Source of the DNA: Zobellia uliginosa
GTDB lineage: Bacteria > Bacteroidota > Bacteroidia > Flavobacteriales > Flavobacteriaceae
Direction of reading: 5' to 3'
Length of the DNA stretch: 64,000 nt
Assembly (NCBI RefSeq): GCF_900156625.1
Contig: NZ_FTOB01000002.1
Coordinates: 915,838 to 979,837 of the forward strand
The notes beneath the pieces were generated by a model. It made no database searches. It was not told where the DNA came from and worked only from the letters and a program-made list of their open reading frames with translations. Made by a program: the position numbers and the translations under genes. Positions within the stretch are counted from its first letter, which is position 1; every line of letters starts with the position of its first letter. Of this stretch, positions 44,974-53,833 are shown piece by piece.

Positions 44974-47277
44974 ATGCAGAATGAAAACTTTCGAAGAAAG
45001 GTATCGGTCATTGGTTCCGAAGATTTCTCGAATATCAAGATAACAGAACCGGTACGTTACGCTGCCGGAAAACTAGGTGTAAAAGAGGCCTTGCGTCACG
45101 GATTTAAAGAAATGGGTATTGTGCGCTCCATGCGTGCATTTTTAGAATTGAACCAAGAAGACGGTTTCGATTGCCCGAGCTGTGCCTGGCCCAACCCGGA
45201 AAAACCTTCCTCTATTGCGGAATACTGTGAAAATGGGGCAAAGGCAGTTGCTGATGAGGCCACCACCGATAAGATTGGCAGGGACTTTTTCAAGAAGTAT
45301 TCCGTAGAAGAGTTATCACAACTCACCGAATACCAATTGAACAAATTCGGTAGGCTTACCGAACCCCTTGTCCTACGGCCGGGCAGTATGTACTACGAGC
45401 CAATCTCATGGCAAGAATCGTATGAACTCATTTCCGAAGAATTAGGGCGATTGAAATCACCCGATGATGCCATTTTTTATACTTCCGGGCGATCTAGCAA
45501 TGAGGCGGCCTACCTTTACGGTATGTTTGCCAGGGCCCTAGGCACGAATAATATGCCCGACTGTTCCAATATGTGCCATGAATCTAGTGGCGTAGCCCTT
45601 TCAGAGACATTGGGTATCGGCAAAGGTTCGGTAAAACTTGAAGATTTATACGGTGCCGATGTGGTAATCGTGGCCGGGCAAAACCCGGGTACGAATCACC
45701 CTCGTATGCTTTCTGCCTTGGAAAAATGTAAGGAAAATGGAGGTAAGGTGATCAGTATCAATCCCCTTGAAGAATCAGGGCTCATTAATTTCAAGAATCC
45801 ACAACATGTAAAAGGGCTCATAGGTGGGGGTGAAAATCTTACCGATATTCATCTTCAGGTGCGTATCAATCAAGATATAGCCCTGATGAAATTGATTTTA
45901 AAACGACTGGCCGCCTTAGATGAAGCCGGTCAGAAAGTATTTAACCATGATTTCTTGGGCGAGTATGTAGACGGTTACCAAGAACTTTTAGACGATTTGG
46001 CCCAGTACGACGAATCGTCATTACTCGATTTATGTGGGGTAGGGGAAGCCATTATCGATGAAACCGTGGCCTTATTGGCTACAAGTACCAATATTGTGAT
46101 ATGTTGGGCCATGGGACTGACCCAGCATAAGAACGGTGTTGCTACTATTTGCGAGTACTTGAACCTACTCTTATTAAAAGGGTCCTTGGGTAAACCCAAC
46201 GCCGGTACTTGTCCGGTAAGGGGCCATAGCAACGTTCAGGGCGACCGCAGTGTAGGGATCATGCATTTTGTAAACCCAGAACTCAACGAGCGTATTGAAA
46301 AACACTTAGGCTTTAAGGCCCCTGAAAAAGAGGGGCTCGACGTCGTAGGGGCCATCAAGGCCATGCATGATGAAAGCGGAAAGGTTTTTATTTGTTTGGG
46401 AGGGAATTTTCTAATGGCGGCTTCCGATACCTTGTATACGGCCGAGGCCATGCAAAATTGTGAACTTACCGTTCAGATAAGTACGAAATTGAACCGATCG
46501 CATTTGGTAACCGGGAAAACGGCGCTGATCCTTCCCACTTTCGGTAGATCGGAAAAAGATATGAAGGGTGACAAATTGAGATACCAGACCATGGAAGATA
46601 GCATGGGCCGAGTACGTCAATCGCGTGGACTTCTAAAACCGACCTCCGAGAACATAAAAAGTGAACCGGAGCTTATCGCCGAACTGGCCCATACTCATTT
46701 TGGCGCCGGACATTCGGTAAACTGGAAAGCCATGGGAGAGGATTATGAACTCATTCGGGAAAGTATCGACTTGGTCATCAAAGGGTTTGAAAATACAAAG
46801 GAAAGGTCAAAAGGAATAGGGTACTACCTGCCCAACAACGTTCGAGACCTCGATTTTAGTATGTTGCCCAATGGTCGGGCCCAGCTGACCCGAAACCCCT
46901 TGCCCGAACACGATTTAAAGGAAGAAGAACTTATGCTGATGACCATTCGCTCCCATGATCAGTTCAACACTACGATCTATGGAATGGACGACAGGTACCG
47001 AGGAATCTACAATGAAAGGCGGGTTCTTTTTATGAATGCCAAGGATATGGAAAAAAGAAACCTGAAAAAGATGGATGTGGTACATATTAAAAGTACCTAT
47101 AATGGAAAGGTACGTACGGCACATAAGTTTCTCGTCGTACCGTACAACATCCCTTCAGGTGATTTGGCCGCCTACTACCCTGAAACCAATGTCTTGATAC
47201 CTTATGACCAATACGCGGATAAGAGCAAAACACCGATCAGTAAATCGATTAAGGTTACACTTGAGAAAGCCATGTAA
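44974..47277 (+). CDS. FdhF/YdeP-family molybdopterin oxidoreductase
   Basis: The 767-residue protein matches the YdeP branch of formate dehydrogenase-like molybdoenzymes. DCPSCAWP near residue 65 and the cluster/cofactor segment NMPDCSNMCHESSGVAL are typical, as are GQNPGTNHPRML and KGSLGKPNAGTCPVRGHSNV. It is cytoplasmic (no Tat signal). It has fewer Fe-S cysteines than true formate dehydrogenases, and its substrate is unknown; YdeP-like proteins are tied to acid resistance in E. coli. ATG 44974 is preferred over the TTG at 44968. Confidence 0.88.
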   Translation: MQNENFRRKVSVIGSEDFSNIKITEPVRYAAGKLGVKEALRHGFKEMGIVRSMRAFLELNQEDGFDCPSCAWPNPEKPSSIAEYCENGAKAVADEATTDKIGRDFFKKYSVEELSQLTEYQLNKFGRLTEPLVLRPGSMYYEPISWQESYELISEELGRLKSPDDAIFYTSGRSSNEAAYLYGMFARALGTNNMPDCSNMCHESSGVALSETLGIGKGSVKLEDLYGADVVIVAGQNPGTNHPRMLSALEKCKENGGKVISINPLEESGLINFKNPQHVKGLIGGGENLTDIHLQVRINQDIALMKLILKRLAALDEAGQKVFNHDFLGEYVDGYQELLDDLAQYDESSLLDLCGVGEAIIDETVALLATSTNIVICWAMGLTQHKNGVATICEYLNLLLLKGSLGKPNAGTCPVRGHSNVQGDRSVGIMHFVNPELNERIEKHLGFKAPEKEGLDVVGAIKAMHDESGKVFICLGGNFLMAASDTLYTAEAMQNCELTVQISTKLNRSHLVTGKTALILPTFGRSEKDMKGDKLRYQTMEDSMGRVRQSRGLLKPTSENIKSEPELIAELAHTHFGAGHSVNWKAMGEDYELIRESIDLVIKGFENTKERSKGIGYYLPNNVRDLDFSMLPNGRAQLTRNPLPEHDLKEEELMLMTIRSHDQFNTTIYGMDDRYRGIYNERRVLFMNAKDMEKRNLKKMDVVHIKSTYNGKVRTAHKFLVVPYNIPSGDLAAYYPETNVLIPYDQYADKSKTPISKSIKVTLEKAM

Positions 47278-47279
47278 AA

Positions 47280-47314
47280 TAAAACCCCCGCAGCAGACGA
47301 ATCTACTGCGGGGG
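47280..47314 (-). terminator. Terminator for the Ser/Arg-rich protein gene
   Basis: CCCCCGCAG (47285-47293) pairs with CTGCGGGGG (47306-47314). Only the minus strand has a T-rich tail (TTTTATTTTA), so it terminates the minus-strand gene. Confidence 0.75.
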
Positions 47315-47341
47315 CAACAACTAACCAACCTAAAAACTATT

Positions 47342-48529
47342 TTAATATCTTCTTGAGCTTCTCGATGAAGCCGATCTTGAAGCGCTGTTGTTTGAACTAC
47401 TTCTAGAAGAGGCTTTGCTCACGGAACTTCTTGATGAACTACGTTTCGATACGCTACTTCTACTCTGTGAAGGTGTCCGTTTTATTGTTCGCACGGTGCT
47501 TTTATTTTTCGAAGAGCTATACCGGCTACGGTTGTTTGAACTTACCGCACTGCGCGTTGGTCTCTTGGCCGATGTTGTTTTGGTCACCGTTGTTCTCTTC
47601 GTTACCGCACTTCTATTCGGTTTGCGAACGGTAGTCATTTTTCGGGTTACCGTAGTACCGTTACTCGGGCGGACACGGGTCGATGACCGGTTTACCGTGG
47701 CCTTACTGGTTTTACCATTACGCACCGCGCTACTTCTATTCGTACTTCTTACAGCGGCACTGTGACGGGCCGTAGTATTCCTCGATTTAGAAACATTGCT
47801 TCTTCTAGTGGAAGCCAAACTATGAGTTCTACGGGCACTGCTTCGTACGCTTACCCTTTTATCGTTTCTATATACCCTAGATCTTTCGCTTCTAATTTTG
47901 TTATAACGATGAGTCTTACCGATTTTGGCATAGAATCGTCTTGTATTATGCCTGTAAGGAGAATAATAGGTATAACGAACAGGACTGTAATATCTTCTAT
48001 AAGGCCTGTTGTACACAAGACAAAAGCCAATTGCCGGTCTGGTAAAAAAGGCATGGAAGGGTCTGTGGATATAGCGTCTGTTGTAAATGTTTATATATCC
48101 AGTATGATAATCATATAAACCTCTGTGGTTGTAATAGATACTCATGCCCCCCAATCTACGGATACGTCCGTTGTTGTAACTGATATCAACATCACCTATT
48201 TGGGTGACACGCCCGTAATAATCGTAATAAATAGGTACGTTTTCTACTTGAATTACCGCACCGTAATCATCATATTGGGCGTATGGGCTATAATCATAAC
48301 CAGAGTTAAAGGTAACACCGTTTCTACGTCCGGTGACGCGACCATCAATGTAAAAATCAAACTCACCATCGGGATATACCGAAAACGTAATGCCATTTTC
48401 GACAAAAATAAATGAGTCGTTGTATCCATAAGCATTGCGTTCTGCAACCTTATCTTCTACTGTAGCTGTGGCCATGGCACCGGTAGTGCCTAAAATAAGG
48501 GCCGAAAAAAAGAGTAGTAAGTTTCTCAT
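47342..48529 (-). CDS. Secreted Ser/Arg-rich low-complexity protein
   Basis: The 395-residue protein has a signal peptide (LLLFFSALILGTTGAMA), a folded-looking beta-rich N-terminal part (about 30-150; FSVYPDGEFDFYIDGRVTG, repeated YYNNGRIRRLG-like segments), an aromatic Tyr/Arg-rich stretch (about 150-205) and a 190-residue tail almost entirely of Ser, Arg, Thr, Lys and Asn (SSARRTHSLASTRRSN, ending SSRSSRRY). No known domain. The charge is strongly positive. It may bind polyanions such as surface glycans, DNA or the wall. It has no obvious partner genes. Confidence 0.7.
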   Translation of the reverse strand: MRNLLLFFSALILGTTGAMATATVEDKVAERNAYGYNDSFIFVENGITFSVYPDGEFDFYIDGRVTGRRNGVTFNSGYDYSPYAQYDDYGAVIQVENVPIYYDYYGRVTQIGDVDISYNNGRIRRLGGMSIYYNHRGLYDYHTGYINIYNRRYIHRPFHAFFTRPAIGFCLVYNRPYRRYYSPVRYTYYSPYRHNTRRFYAKIGKTHRYNKIRSERSRVYRNDKRVSVRSSARRTHSLASTRRSNVSKSRNTTARHSAAVRSTNRSSAVRNGKTSKATVNRSSTRVRPSNGTTVTRKMTTVRKPNRSAVTKRTTVTKTTSAKRPTRSAVSSNNRSRYSSSKNKSTVRTIKRTPSQSRSSVSKRSSSRSSVSKASSRSSSNNSASRSASSRSSRRY

Positions 48530-48708
48530 GCTATAAGGTTTTAAATTCCTGAGTGTAATTATTTACATTCGAGTTGTAATAAACAAACAGCGTGCCAAAA
48601 ATCAGCACACAAGATTAACTCACTGATTGTTAGATTGTTATTGGGTGTTGTGATTTTTAAGAGGGAAGGAATACGCTCTAAAAATATTATGATAGGGAAT
48701 GAAACCCA

Positions 48709-48746
48709 TAAAAAAAGACCCCATTCTTTAAGCGAAAATGGGGTCT
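48709..48746 (-). terminator. Terminator of uvrA
   Basis: AGACCCCATT (48716-48725) pairs with AATGGGGTCT (48737-48746); on the minus strand it is followed by a T run. It lies 32 bases past the uvrA stop. Confidence 0.85.
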
Positions 48747-48777
48747 CTTATTTGATTTGTAAGGTCTATCCGGCTCG

Positions 48778-51555
48778 CTACAATTTTTCTTTTAGATACT
48801 TGGCCGTAAACGAAGTACTGCTTTTGATTATTTCCTCGGGTGTGCCTTCCGCCAAAAGTTGTCCTCCATTCTCACCACCTTCCGGACCCAGGTCAATAAT
48901 ATAGTCCGCACATTTGATAAGCTCCACGTTATGTTCGATTACAATAACCGAATGGCCTTTTTCTATAAGGGCATCAAATGACTTCAAGAGTTTTTTGATA
49001 TCGTGAAAATGTAGTCCTGTAGTGGGTTCGTCAAAAATAAACAAGGCCTTGTCCTTGGTCGTTCCCTTGACCAAAAAGGAAGCAAGTTTGATGCGCTGCG
49101 CCTCACCGCCCGAAAGGGTAGAAGAAGACTGACCAAGGGTTACATAGCCCAAGCCTACATCTTGCAAAGGCTTCAATTTGTTCACGATCTTGTTTTGTTT
49201 GTGGTCTTCAAAAAAGGCAATGGCATCGTCAATGGTCATATTGAGAACGTCATCGATATTGGCCTCTTGGAACTTTACTTCCAAGACTTCTTTTTTAAAC
49301 CGCTTACCGCCACAGGTATCACATTGAAGGTGTACATCGGCCATAAACTGCATTTCTACCGTAATTTCGCCTTCCCCCTTACATTTTTCACACCGACCTC
49401 CATCGACATTAAAAGAGAAATGTTTGGCCTGATAAGCCCTGATCTTGCTTAGTTTTTGCGCAGCAAAGAGGTTTCTGATATCATCATAGGCCTTTATATA
49501 GGTCACAGGGTTTGAGCGTGAAGACCTACCGATGGGGTTCTGGTCTACGAACTCAACATGTTTTATGGTCTTGTATTTTCCTTCTACAGTGGTATACTGT
49601 CCGGCCTTTTCGCCATACCCGCCGACTTCCTTTAAAATAATGGGGTAGAGGAGTTTTTTGACCAAGGTACTCTTCCCACTACCGGAAACACCGGTTATCA
49701 CCGTAAGCATGTTCAGGGGAAAAGTAACATCTATATTTTTAAGATTATTTTCGCGGGCTCCTTTGATCGTAATATAATCGGGAGAGGTCCGTCTTTTTGT
49801 GGGTACACTGATTTCTTTCGTGCCGTTCAAGTATCCCGCAGTGAGTGAATTCGATTTTAAGATGTCGTCCAAGGTCCCATGGGCTACCACCTCACCACCG
49901 TGTGTTCCCGCTTCGGGGCCAATATCTATGACTTCGTCGGCGGCCTTCATAATGTCTTCGTCGTGTTCGACTACGATTACGGTATTGCCCAAATCGCGTA
50001 AGGACAACAAAACGTCGATCAGGTTTTCGGTGTCTTTAGGATGTAGTCCGATACTGGGCTCATCGAGAATATACATGCTTCCTACCAGGCTACTGCCCAA
50101 AGAGGTTGCCAGGTTGATCCGTTGGCTTTCACCGCCGGATAAGGTATTTGACTTTCGGTTCATGGTCAAATAGTTTAATCCTACCTTATCAAGAAAACCG
50201 AGCCTCGTATTGATTTCCTTTAAGAGGCGGGAAGCAATTTTCGTATCGTATTTATCCAAAACCAAATCGTGAAAAAAGGGAATCAACTTTTTTATAGGAA
50301 GTTCTACCAAGTCGGAAATGTTCTTTCCGGCAATTTTCACATAGTCGGTTTCCTTGCGTAGGCGTTTTCCGTGGCAAACGTTGCATTTGGTTTTTCCGCG
50401 GTAGCGCGAAAGCATCACCCGGTTCTGAATCTTATAGCTTTTCTCTTCCAATTGATCAAAAAACTTATGTAGGCCGATAAAATGTTCGTTTCCGTCCCAG
50501 ACCAGTTGTTTTTGTTCGTCGGAAAGTTCAAACCAAGGCTTGTGGATCGGGAAATCGAATTTATAGGAAGAGTTCACCAATTGGTCCCTGTACCAGCCCA
50601 TACTTTCGCCTCGCCATGGAAAAATGGCGTTTTCATAAACAGAAAGGGCAGTGTTGGGTACCACTAAATCTTCATCAATGCCGATAACATCGCCATATCC
50701 TTCACATTTCGGACAGGCCCCATAAGGATTGTTAAAACTGAATAGATGTACATTAGGTTCTAAAAACGTCATGCCATCAAGCTCAAACTTATTACTGAAG
50801 GGAATGCGTTCTTTGCTGTTGAGCTCTTCAATGGCACATTCGCCTTTTCCTTCAAAAAAAGCGGTATCCACCGCATTAGCCAAACGATTGTAGAAATCTT
50901 CGTCATCTTTGACAATGATCCGATCGACGACTAAATCGAAATTCCGCGAAATATCGTCGGGCACATTGTCTATTCGAAGCACTTCGTCATTGTATTTGAT
51001 ACGGGCATAGCCTTGCTTTGAGAGCAATTGTAGCGATTTGATGGTGTCTCGGTTCTCATCTATTTGGATCGGGGCCAATAAAAGCAACTTGGTACCCTCT
51101 TCGTATTTCTTTACCTGTTCGACCACATCGGTAACCGTATCTTTTTTGACCTCTCGTCCGGAAATAGGGGATGTGGTACGGCCGATACGGGCGTAGAGCA
51201 ACTTGAGGTAATCGTAAATTTCGGTGGTGGTACCTACGGTAGAACGTGGGTTGGTAGAATTTACCTTCTGTTCAATGGCTATGGCGGGCGCTATCCCTTT
51301 TATATAATCAACCTTGGGTTTGTCTAGCTTGCCCAAGAATTGCCTTGCATAAGACGAAAGACTTTCAACATACCGTCTTTGGCCTTCGGCATAAAGCGTA
51401 TCGAAAGCCAAACTCGATTTTCCGGAACCCGAAAGACCGGTAATGACCACCAGTTTGTTTCGGGGAATGACAACGTCAATATTCTTTAAGTTGTGCAGTT
51501 TTGCACCCTTAATAATTATGTTGTACTTGGGGTTTACGTCTACTATTTCTGCCAT
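48778..51555 (-). CDS. uvrA: Excinuclease ABC subunit A
   Basis: UvrA is the damage-recognition ATPase of nucleotide excision repair. The 925-residue protein has two ABC modules: Walker [10 protein letters not shown] (about 40-48) and GVSGSGKST, signatures [12 protein letters not shown] and [12 protein letters not shown], and zinc fingers [24 protein letters not shown] and CDTCGGKR. I choose ATG 51555 ([15 protein letters not shown]); the longer frame adds 14 residues with no family support. A -7 box lies 18 bases upstream. Confidence 0.96.
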   Translation of the reverse strand: MAEIVDVNPKYNIIIKGAKLHNLKNIDVVIPRNKLVVITGLSGSGKSSLAFDTLYAEGQRRYVESLSSYARQFLGKLDKPKVDYIKGIAPAIAIEQKVNSTNPRSTVGTTTEIYDYLKLLYARIGRTTSPISGREVKKDTVTDVVEQVKKYEEGTKLLLLAPIQIDENRDTIKSLQLLSKQGYARIKYNDEVLRIDNVPDDISRNFDLVVDRIIVKDDEDFYNRLANAVDTAFFEGKGECAIEELNSKERIPFSNKFELDGMTFLEPNVHLFSFNNPYGACPKCEGYGDVIGIDEDLVVPNTALSVYENAIFPWRGESMGWYRDQLVNSSYKFDFPIHKPWFELSDEQKQLVWDGNEHFIGLHKFFDQLEEKSYKIQNRVMLSRYRGKTKCNVCHGKRLRKETDYVKIAGKNISDLVELPIKKLIPFFHDLVLDKYDTKIASRLLKEINTRLGFLDKVGLNYLTMNRKSNTLSGGESQRINLATSLGSSLVGSMYILDEPSIGLHPKDTENLIDVLLSLRDLGNTVIVVEHDEDIMKAADEVIDIGPEAGTHGGEVVAHGTLDDILKSNSLTAGYLNGTKEISVPTKRRTSPDYITIKGARENNLKNIDVTFPLNMLTVITGVSGSGKSTLVKKLLYPIILKEVGGYGEKAGQYTTVEGKYKTIKHVEFVDQNPIGRSSRSNPVTYIKAYDDIRNLFAAQKLSKIRAYQAKHFSFNVDGGRCEKCKGEGEITVEMQFMADVHLQCDTCGGKRFKKEVLEVKFQEANIDDVLNMTIDDAIAFFEDHKQNKIVNKLKPLQDVGLGYVTLGQSSSTLSGGEAQRIKLASFLVKGTTKDKALFIFDEPTTGLHFHDIKKLLKSFDALIEKGHSVIVIEHNVELIKCADYIIDLGPEGGENGGQLLAEGTPEEIIKSSTSFTAKYLKEKL

Positions 51556-51572
51556 GTGTTTATCTAAGCTTA

Positions 51573-51580
51573 CAAAGATA
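51573..51580 (-). promoter_or_regulatory. -7 box for uvrA
   Basis: The minus strand reads TATCTTTG, matching TAnnTTTG, 18 bases before the ATG at 51555, so the leader is very short. A TTG lies only 14 bases upstream of it, closer than usual. Confidence 0.55.
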
Positions 51581-51673
51581 CGATATGATGATTTCAATAG
51601 CTAAAATTGTATAGTTCACATTAAAAAATGTATCGATAACGTCAGAAATTTTCTAAAGTCATTTAATTTTTTC

Positions 51674-51681
51674 TATATTTG
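51674..51681 (+). promoter_or_regulatory. -7 box for the first sigma-factor gene
   Basis: TATATTTG matches TAnnTTTG, about 120 bases before the ATG at 51801. The -33 element is unclear. Confidence 0.4.
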
Positions 51682-51800
51682 ACCCCAACAAAATGTTAAG
51701 ACGCCTATAGCAAAAAATTACTTTTAGAAAGATTAAAACATTATCTACCAGACCTTTTCTATGAAAAGGATGTCAGGTTTTAACTATTAAAGTAATTGTT

Positions 51801-52382
51801 ATGGATATATTGACAGAAGATTCCCTTCTTATTAAAAATTACATCTCCGGTGATGAAAAAGCATTGGAAATTCTGATTGAAAAGCACAACCAGCGGCTCA
51901 GCAGTTTTATTTATTCCAAGGTAAACAACCGTGATATTACCGAAGACATTTTTCAAGATACCTTTATTAAGGTCATCAAAACACTTCGACGGGGCACTTA
52001 TAATGAAGAAGGTAAATTTTTGCCATGGGTCATGCGTATCGCCCACAACCTTATTATAGACCACTTTAGAAAAAGTAGCCGAATGCCTATGTTCGAGGGT
52101 TCCGATACTTTTGATATTTTCGCCCATATAGGGGATGAAAAACTAAATATAGAACGACAGTTAATAAAGGAGCAGATCGATAGCGACCTGGAAATTTTGG
52201 TAGATGAACTACCTGAAGATCAAAAGGAGGTTTTGATCATGCGAATCTATAGGGATATGAGTTTTAAGGAAATTGCGGAAAATACCGGGGTAAGTATAAA
52301 TACCGCACTGGGCCGTATGCGTTATGCCCTTATAAATTTGCGAAAGATTATTGAACAGAACAACATTGCTTTAACGAATTAA
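51801..52382 (+). CDS. ECF-type sigma-70 family sigma factor, copy 1
   Basis: The 193-residue protein has a region 2 (about 10-95; SSFIYSKV, EDIFQDTFIKVIK, KFLPWVMRIAHNLIIDHFRK) and a region 4 helix-turn-helix (about 135-190; LPEDQKEVLIMRIY, MSFKEIAENTGVSINTALG), which fits extracytoplasmic-function sigma factors. No anti-sigma gene is adjacent. Copy 2 at 53006 is about 79% identical by my hand count and has the same length. Each copy is followed by a 47-residue protein gene, so the module is duplicated in tandem. Confidence 0.92.
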   Translation: MDILTEDSLLIKNYISGDEKALEILIEKHNQRLSSFIYSKVNNRDITEDIFQDTFIKVIKTLRRGTYNEEGKFLPWVMRIAHNLIIDHFRKSSRMPMFEGSDTFDIFAHIGDEKLNIERQLIKEQIDSDLEILVDELPEDQKEVLIMRIYRDMSFKEIAENTGVSINTALGRMRYALINLRKIIEQNNIALTN

Positions 52383-52456
52383 TTAACCATAGGTCGAAGC
52401 AATTCATTATATTTATATCAGTTGCGTTATTATGCGGTAACAATACTGAATTATAT

Positions 52457-52600
52457 ATGGGAAAAATTTACGCTACAGAATCGGACAAATGTAGATTGGT
52501 AAAAGCGAAGCCTGAAACCGTTAAGTTTCTATTGGCTTATTCCAAATCTCTAAGTATTACAGAAGCCAAAGGTTTACAGTTTGAGTCTAATATGAACTGA
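52457..52600 (+). CDS. 47-residue protein downstream of sigma copy 1
   Basis: A 48-codon frame starts at ATG 52457 (MGKIYATESDKCRLVKAKPE) and ends at TGA 52598-52600. It has a likely amphipathic helix (TVKFLLAYSKSL) and no signal or membrane segment. It is 75 bases from the sigma stop and is followed by a strong terminator, so it probably shares the sigma transcript. Its counterpart after sigma copy 2 has the same length and 19 of 47 identical residues by hand count. Conservation of frame after duplication argues that it is a real gene. No known family. Confidence 0.7.
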   Translation: MGKIYATESDKCRLVKAKPETVKFLLAYSKSLSITEAKGLQFESNMN

Positions 52601-52620
52601 CGAATAACCTTATATTATAT

Positions 52621-52656
52621 AAAAGGCCCTTGCATGATTTGTGCAAGGGCCTTTTT
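52621..52656 (+). terminator. Terminator of sigma module 1
   Basis: AAAAGGCCCTTGCA pairs with TGCAAGGGCCTTTT (14-bp stem, 7-base loop), followed by a T run. Confidence 0.92.
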
Positions 52657-53005
52657 TGTAGGAAATAATTACCTATAAAGCCTGTGTTTATAATAGGTAG
52701 TGTATGATATCTATATACTCCATTTAAAAACAATAACCGACCATACATCTTCAGGGCATTGATTTTGTGTGGCTAACGCACTTCGAACCATTTTATTTTG
52801 TTGAAAAAGGGAAAAGTAGGTTTTCACATCAAAAACAAGCGGTTTTACAACAATGTTTTTTTCTAGACCCCTCTATTATCTAGTTTTATATCATAATTAA
52901 TAACAAGGCCATCCACCAAAGGATAAAAATACATTCTTAATATAACTAAATAACGGTAGCCTTTCTTAGGAAAGTCTCAAATCTTAAACTAAAAAACCCT
53001 ACACA
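52657..53005. other. Intergenic region before sigma copy 2
   Basis: About 350 A/T-rich bases with no credible gene. It should contain the promoter and leader of sigma copy 2, but I see no full TTG/TAnnTTTG promoter. Confidence 0.5.
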
Positions 53006-53587
53006 ATGAGCCAACAAATCGAAGATTCAATACTAGTAAGAGATTATATCAGCGGAGACGAAAAAGCTCTTGAGATTTTGATCAACCGTCACAACCAAAG
53101 AATATCTAGTTTTATTTACTCTAAGGTTTTGGATCGCGATGTGACCGAAGATATTTTTCAGGACACATTCATTAAGGTGATCAAAACTTTAAAAAGAGGT
53201 TCATATAGTGAAGAGGGAAAGTTTTTACCGTGGGTAATGCGTATCGCACATAACTTGATCATTGATCATTTTAGAAAGAACAAAAGAATGCCGATGTTCG
53301 AAGGAAATGATGATTTCAATATCTTTTCCGTTATCGGTGACGATAAGCTAAATGCAGAAAAACAGCTTATTAAAGACCAAATTACTTCTGACCTTAAACA
53401 TTTGATCGAAGAATTACCAGATGATCAGAAAGAAGTTTTGGTAATGCGTATCTATAAAGACATGAGCTTTAAGGAAATCTCTGAAAACACCGGAGTAAGC
53501 ATTAATACGGCCTTAGGAAGAATGCGTTATGCCCTTATTAACCTTAGAAAAATCATTGACAAACATAATATTGTTTTAACGAATTAA
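53006..53587 (+). CDS. ECF-type sigma-70 family sigma factor, copy 2
   Basis: The 193-residue protein is the near twin of copy 1: the same region 2 and region 4 motifs (EDIFQDTFIKVIK, LPDDQKEVLVMRIY, MSFKEISENTGVSIN), with about 152 of 193 positions identical by hand count and no gaps. Differences cluster at the N-terminus and in the region between domains 2 and 4 (about 100-135), so promoter choice may be shared while control may differ. It is followed by a 47-residue protein gene and a terminator. Confidence 0.92.
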   Translation: MSQQIEDSILVRDYISGDEKALEILINRHNQRISSFIYSKVLDRDVTEDIFQDTFIKVIKTLKRGSYSEEGKFLPWVMRIAHNLIIDHFRKNKRMPMFEGNDDFNIFSVIGDDKLNAEKQLIKDQITSDLKHLIEELPDDQKEVLVMRIYKDMSFKEISENTGVSINTALGRMRYALINLRKIIDKHNIVLTN

Positions 53588-53658
53588 TAAGTAGCTGAGA
53601 ATGCTCAACAATATTTCCAATCTAGTTGCGTTATCCATTGTATAACTATGCTACTATT

Positions 53659-53802
53659 ATGGAAAAAATTTACTCTGAGAACCTCGAAAGAGGTAGTGCT
53701 GTAAAAGCTACGAAGGAAACAATTAACTTTTTACTAAGTTTTTCTAAACAATTTCATATTGTTGAATACAATAATTTTCGTTTTGAAAACAGCTTAAACT
53801 AA
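53659..53802 (+). CDS. 47-residue protein downstream of sigma copy 2
   Basis: A 48-codon frame (ATG 53659, stop 53800-53802) encodes MEKIYSENLERGSAVKATKE and ends RFENSLN. It aligns without gaps with the protein at 52457: KIY near the start, VKA, ET, FLL, SK, I, E and FE towards the end are shared. It lacks a membrane segment, so it is not a typical anti-sigma factor with a transmembrane helix. It lies 71 bases after sigma copy 2 and just before a terminator. Confidence 0.7.
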   Translation: MEKIYSENLERGSAVKATKETINFLLSFSKQFHIVEYNNFRFENSLN

Positions 53803-53808
53803 AGATAC

Positions 53809-53833
53809 AGACCCGTTTATCGGGTCTTTTTTG
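53809..53833 (+). terminator. Terminator of sigma module 2, overlapping the nth 3' end
   Basis: AGACCCG pairs with CGGGTCT across the loop TTTAT, followed by a T run. It overlaps the last codons of the convergent nth gene. Confidence 0.75.

Noticed and set aside
47285..47314. Hairpin read as the terminator of the YdeP-type gene
   Set aside because: The plus strand lacks a T tail after the stem; only the minus strand has one.
47388..47765. Plus-strand Leu/Arg-rich frame
   Set aside because: It is the complement of the Ser/Arg-rich tail of the exported protein; low-complexity codons leave the opposite strand open.
53809..53833. Short hairpin as a terminator of nth
   Set aside because: Its T run points in the plus direction, away from nth, so it belongs to sigma module 2.
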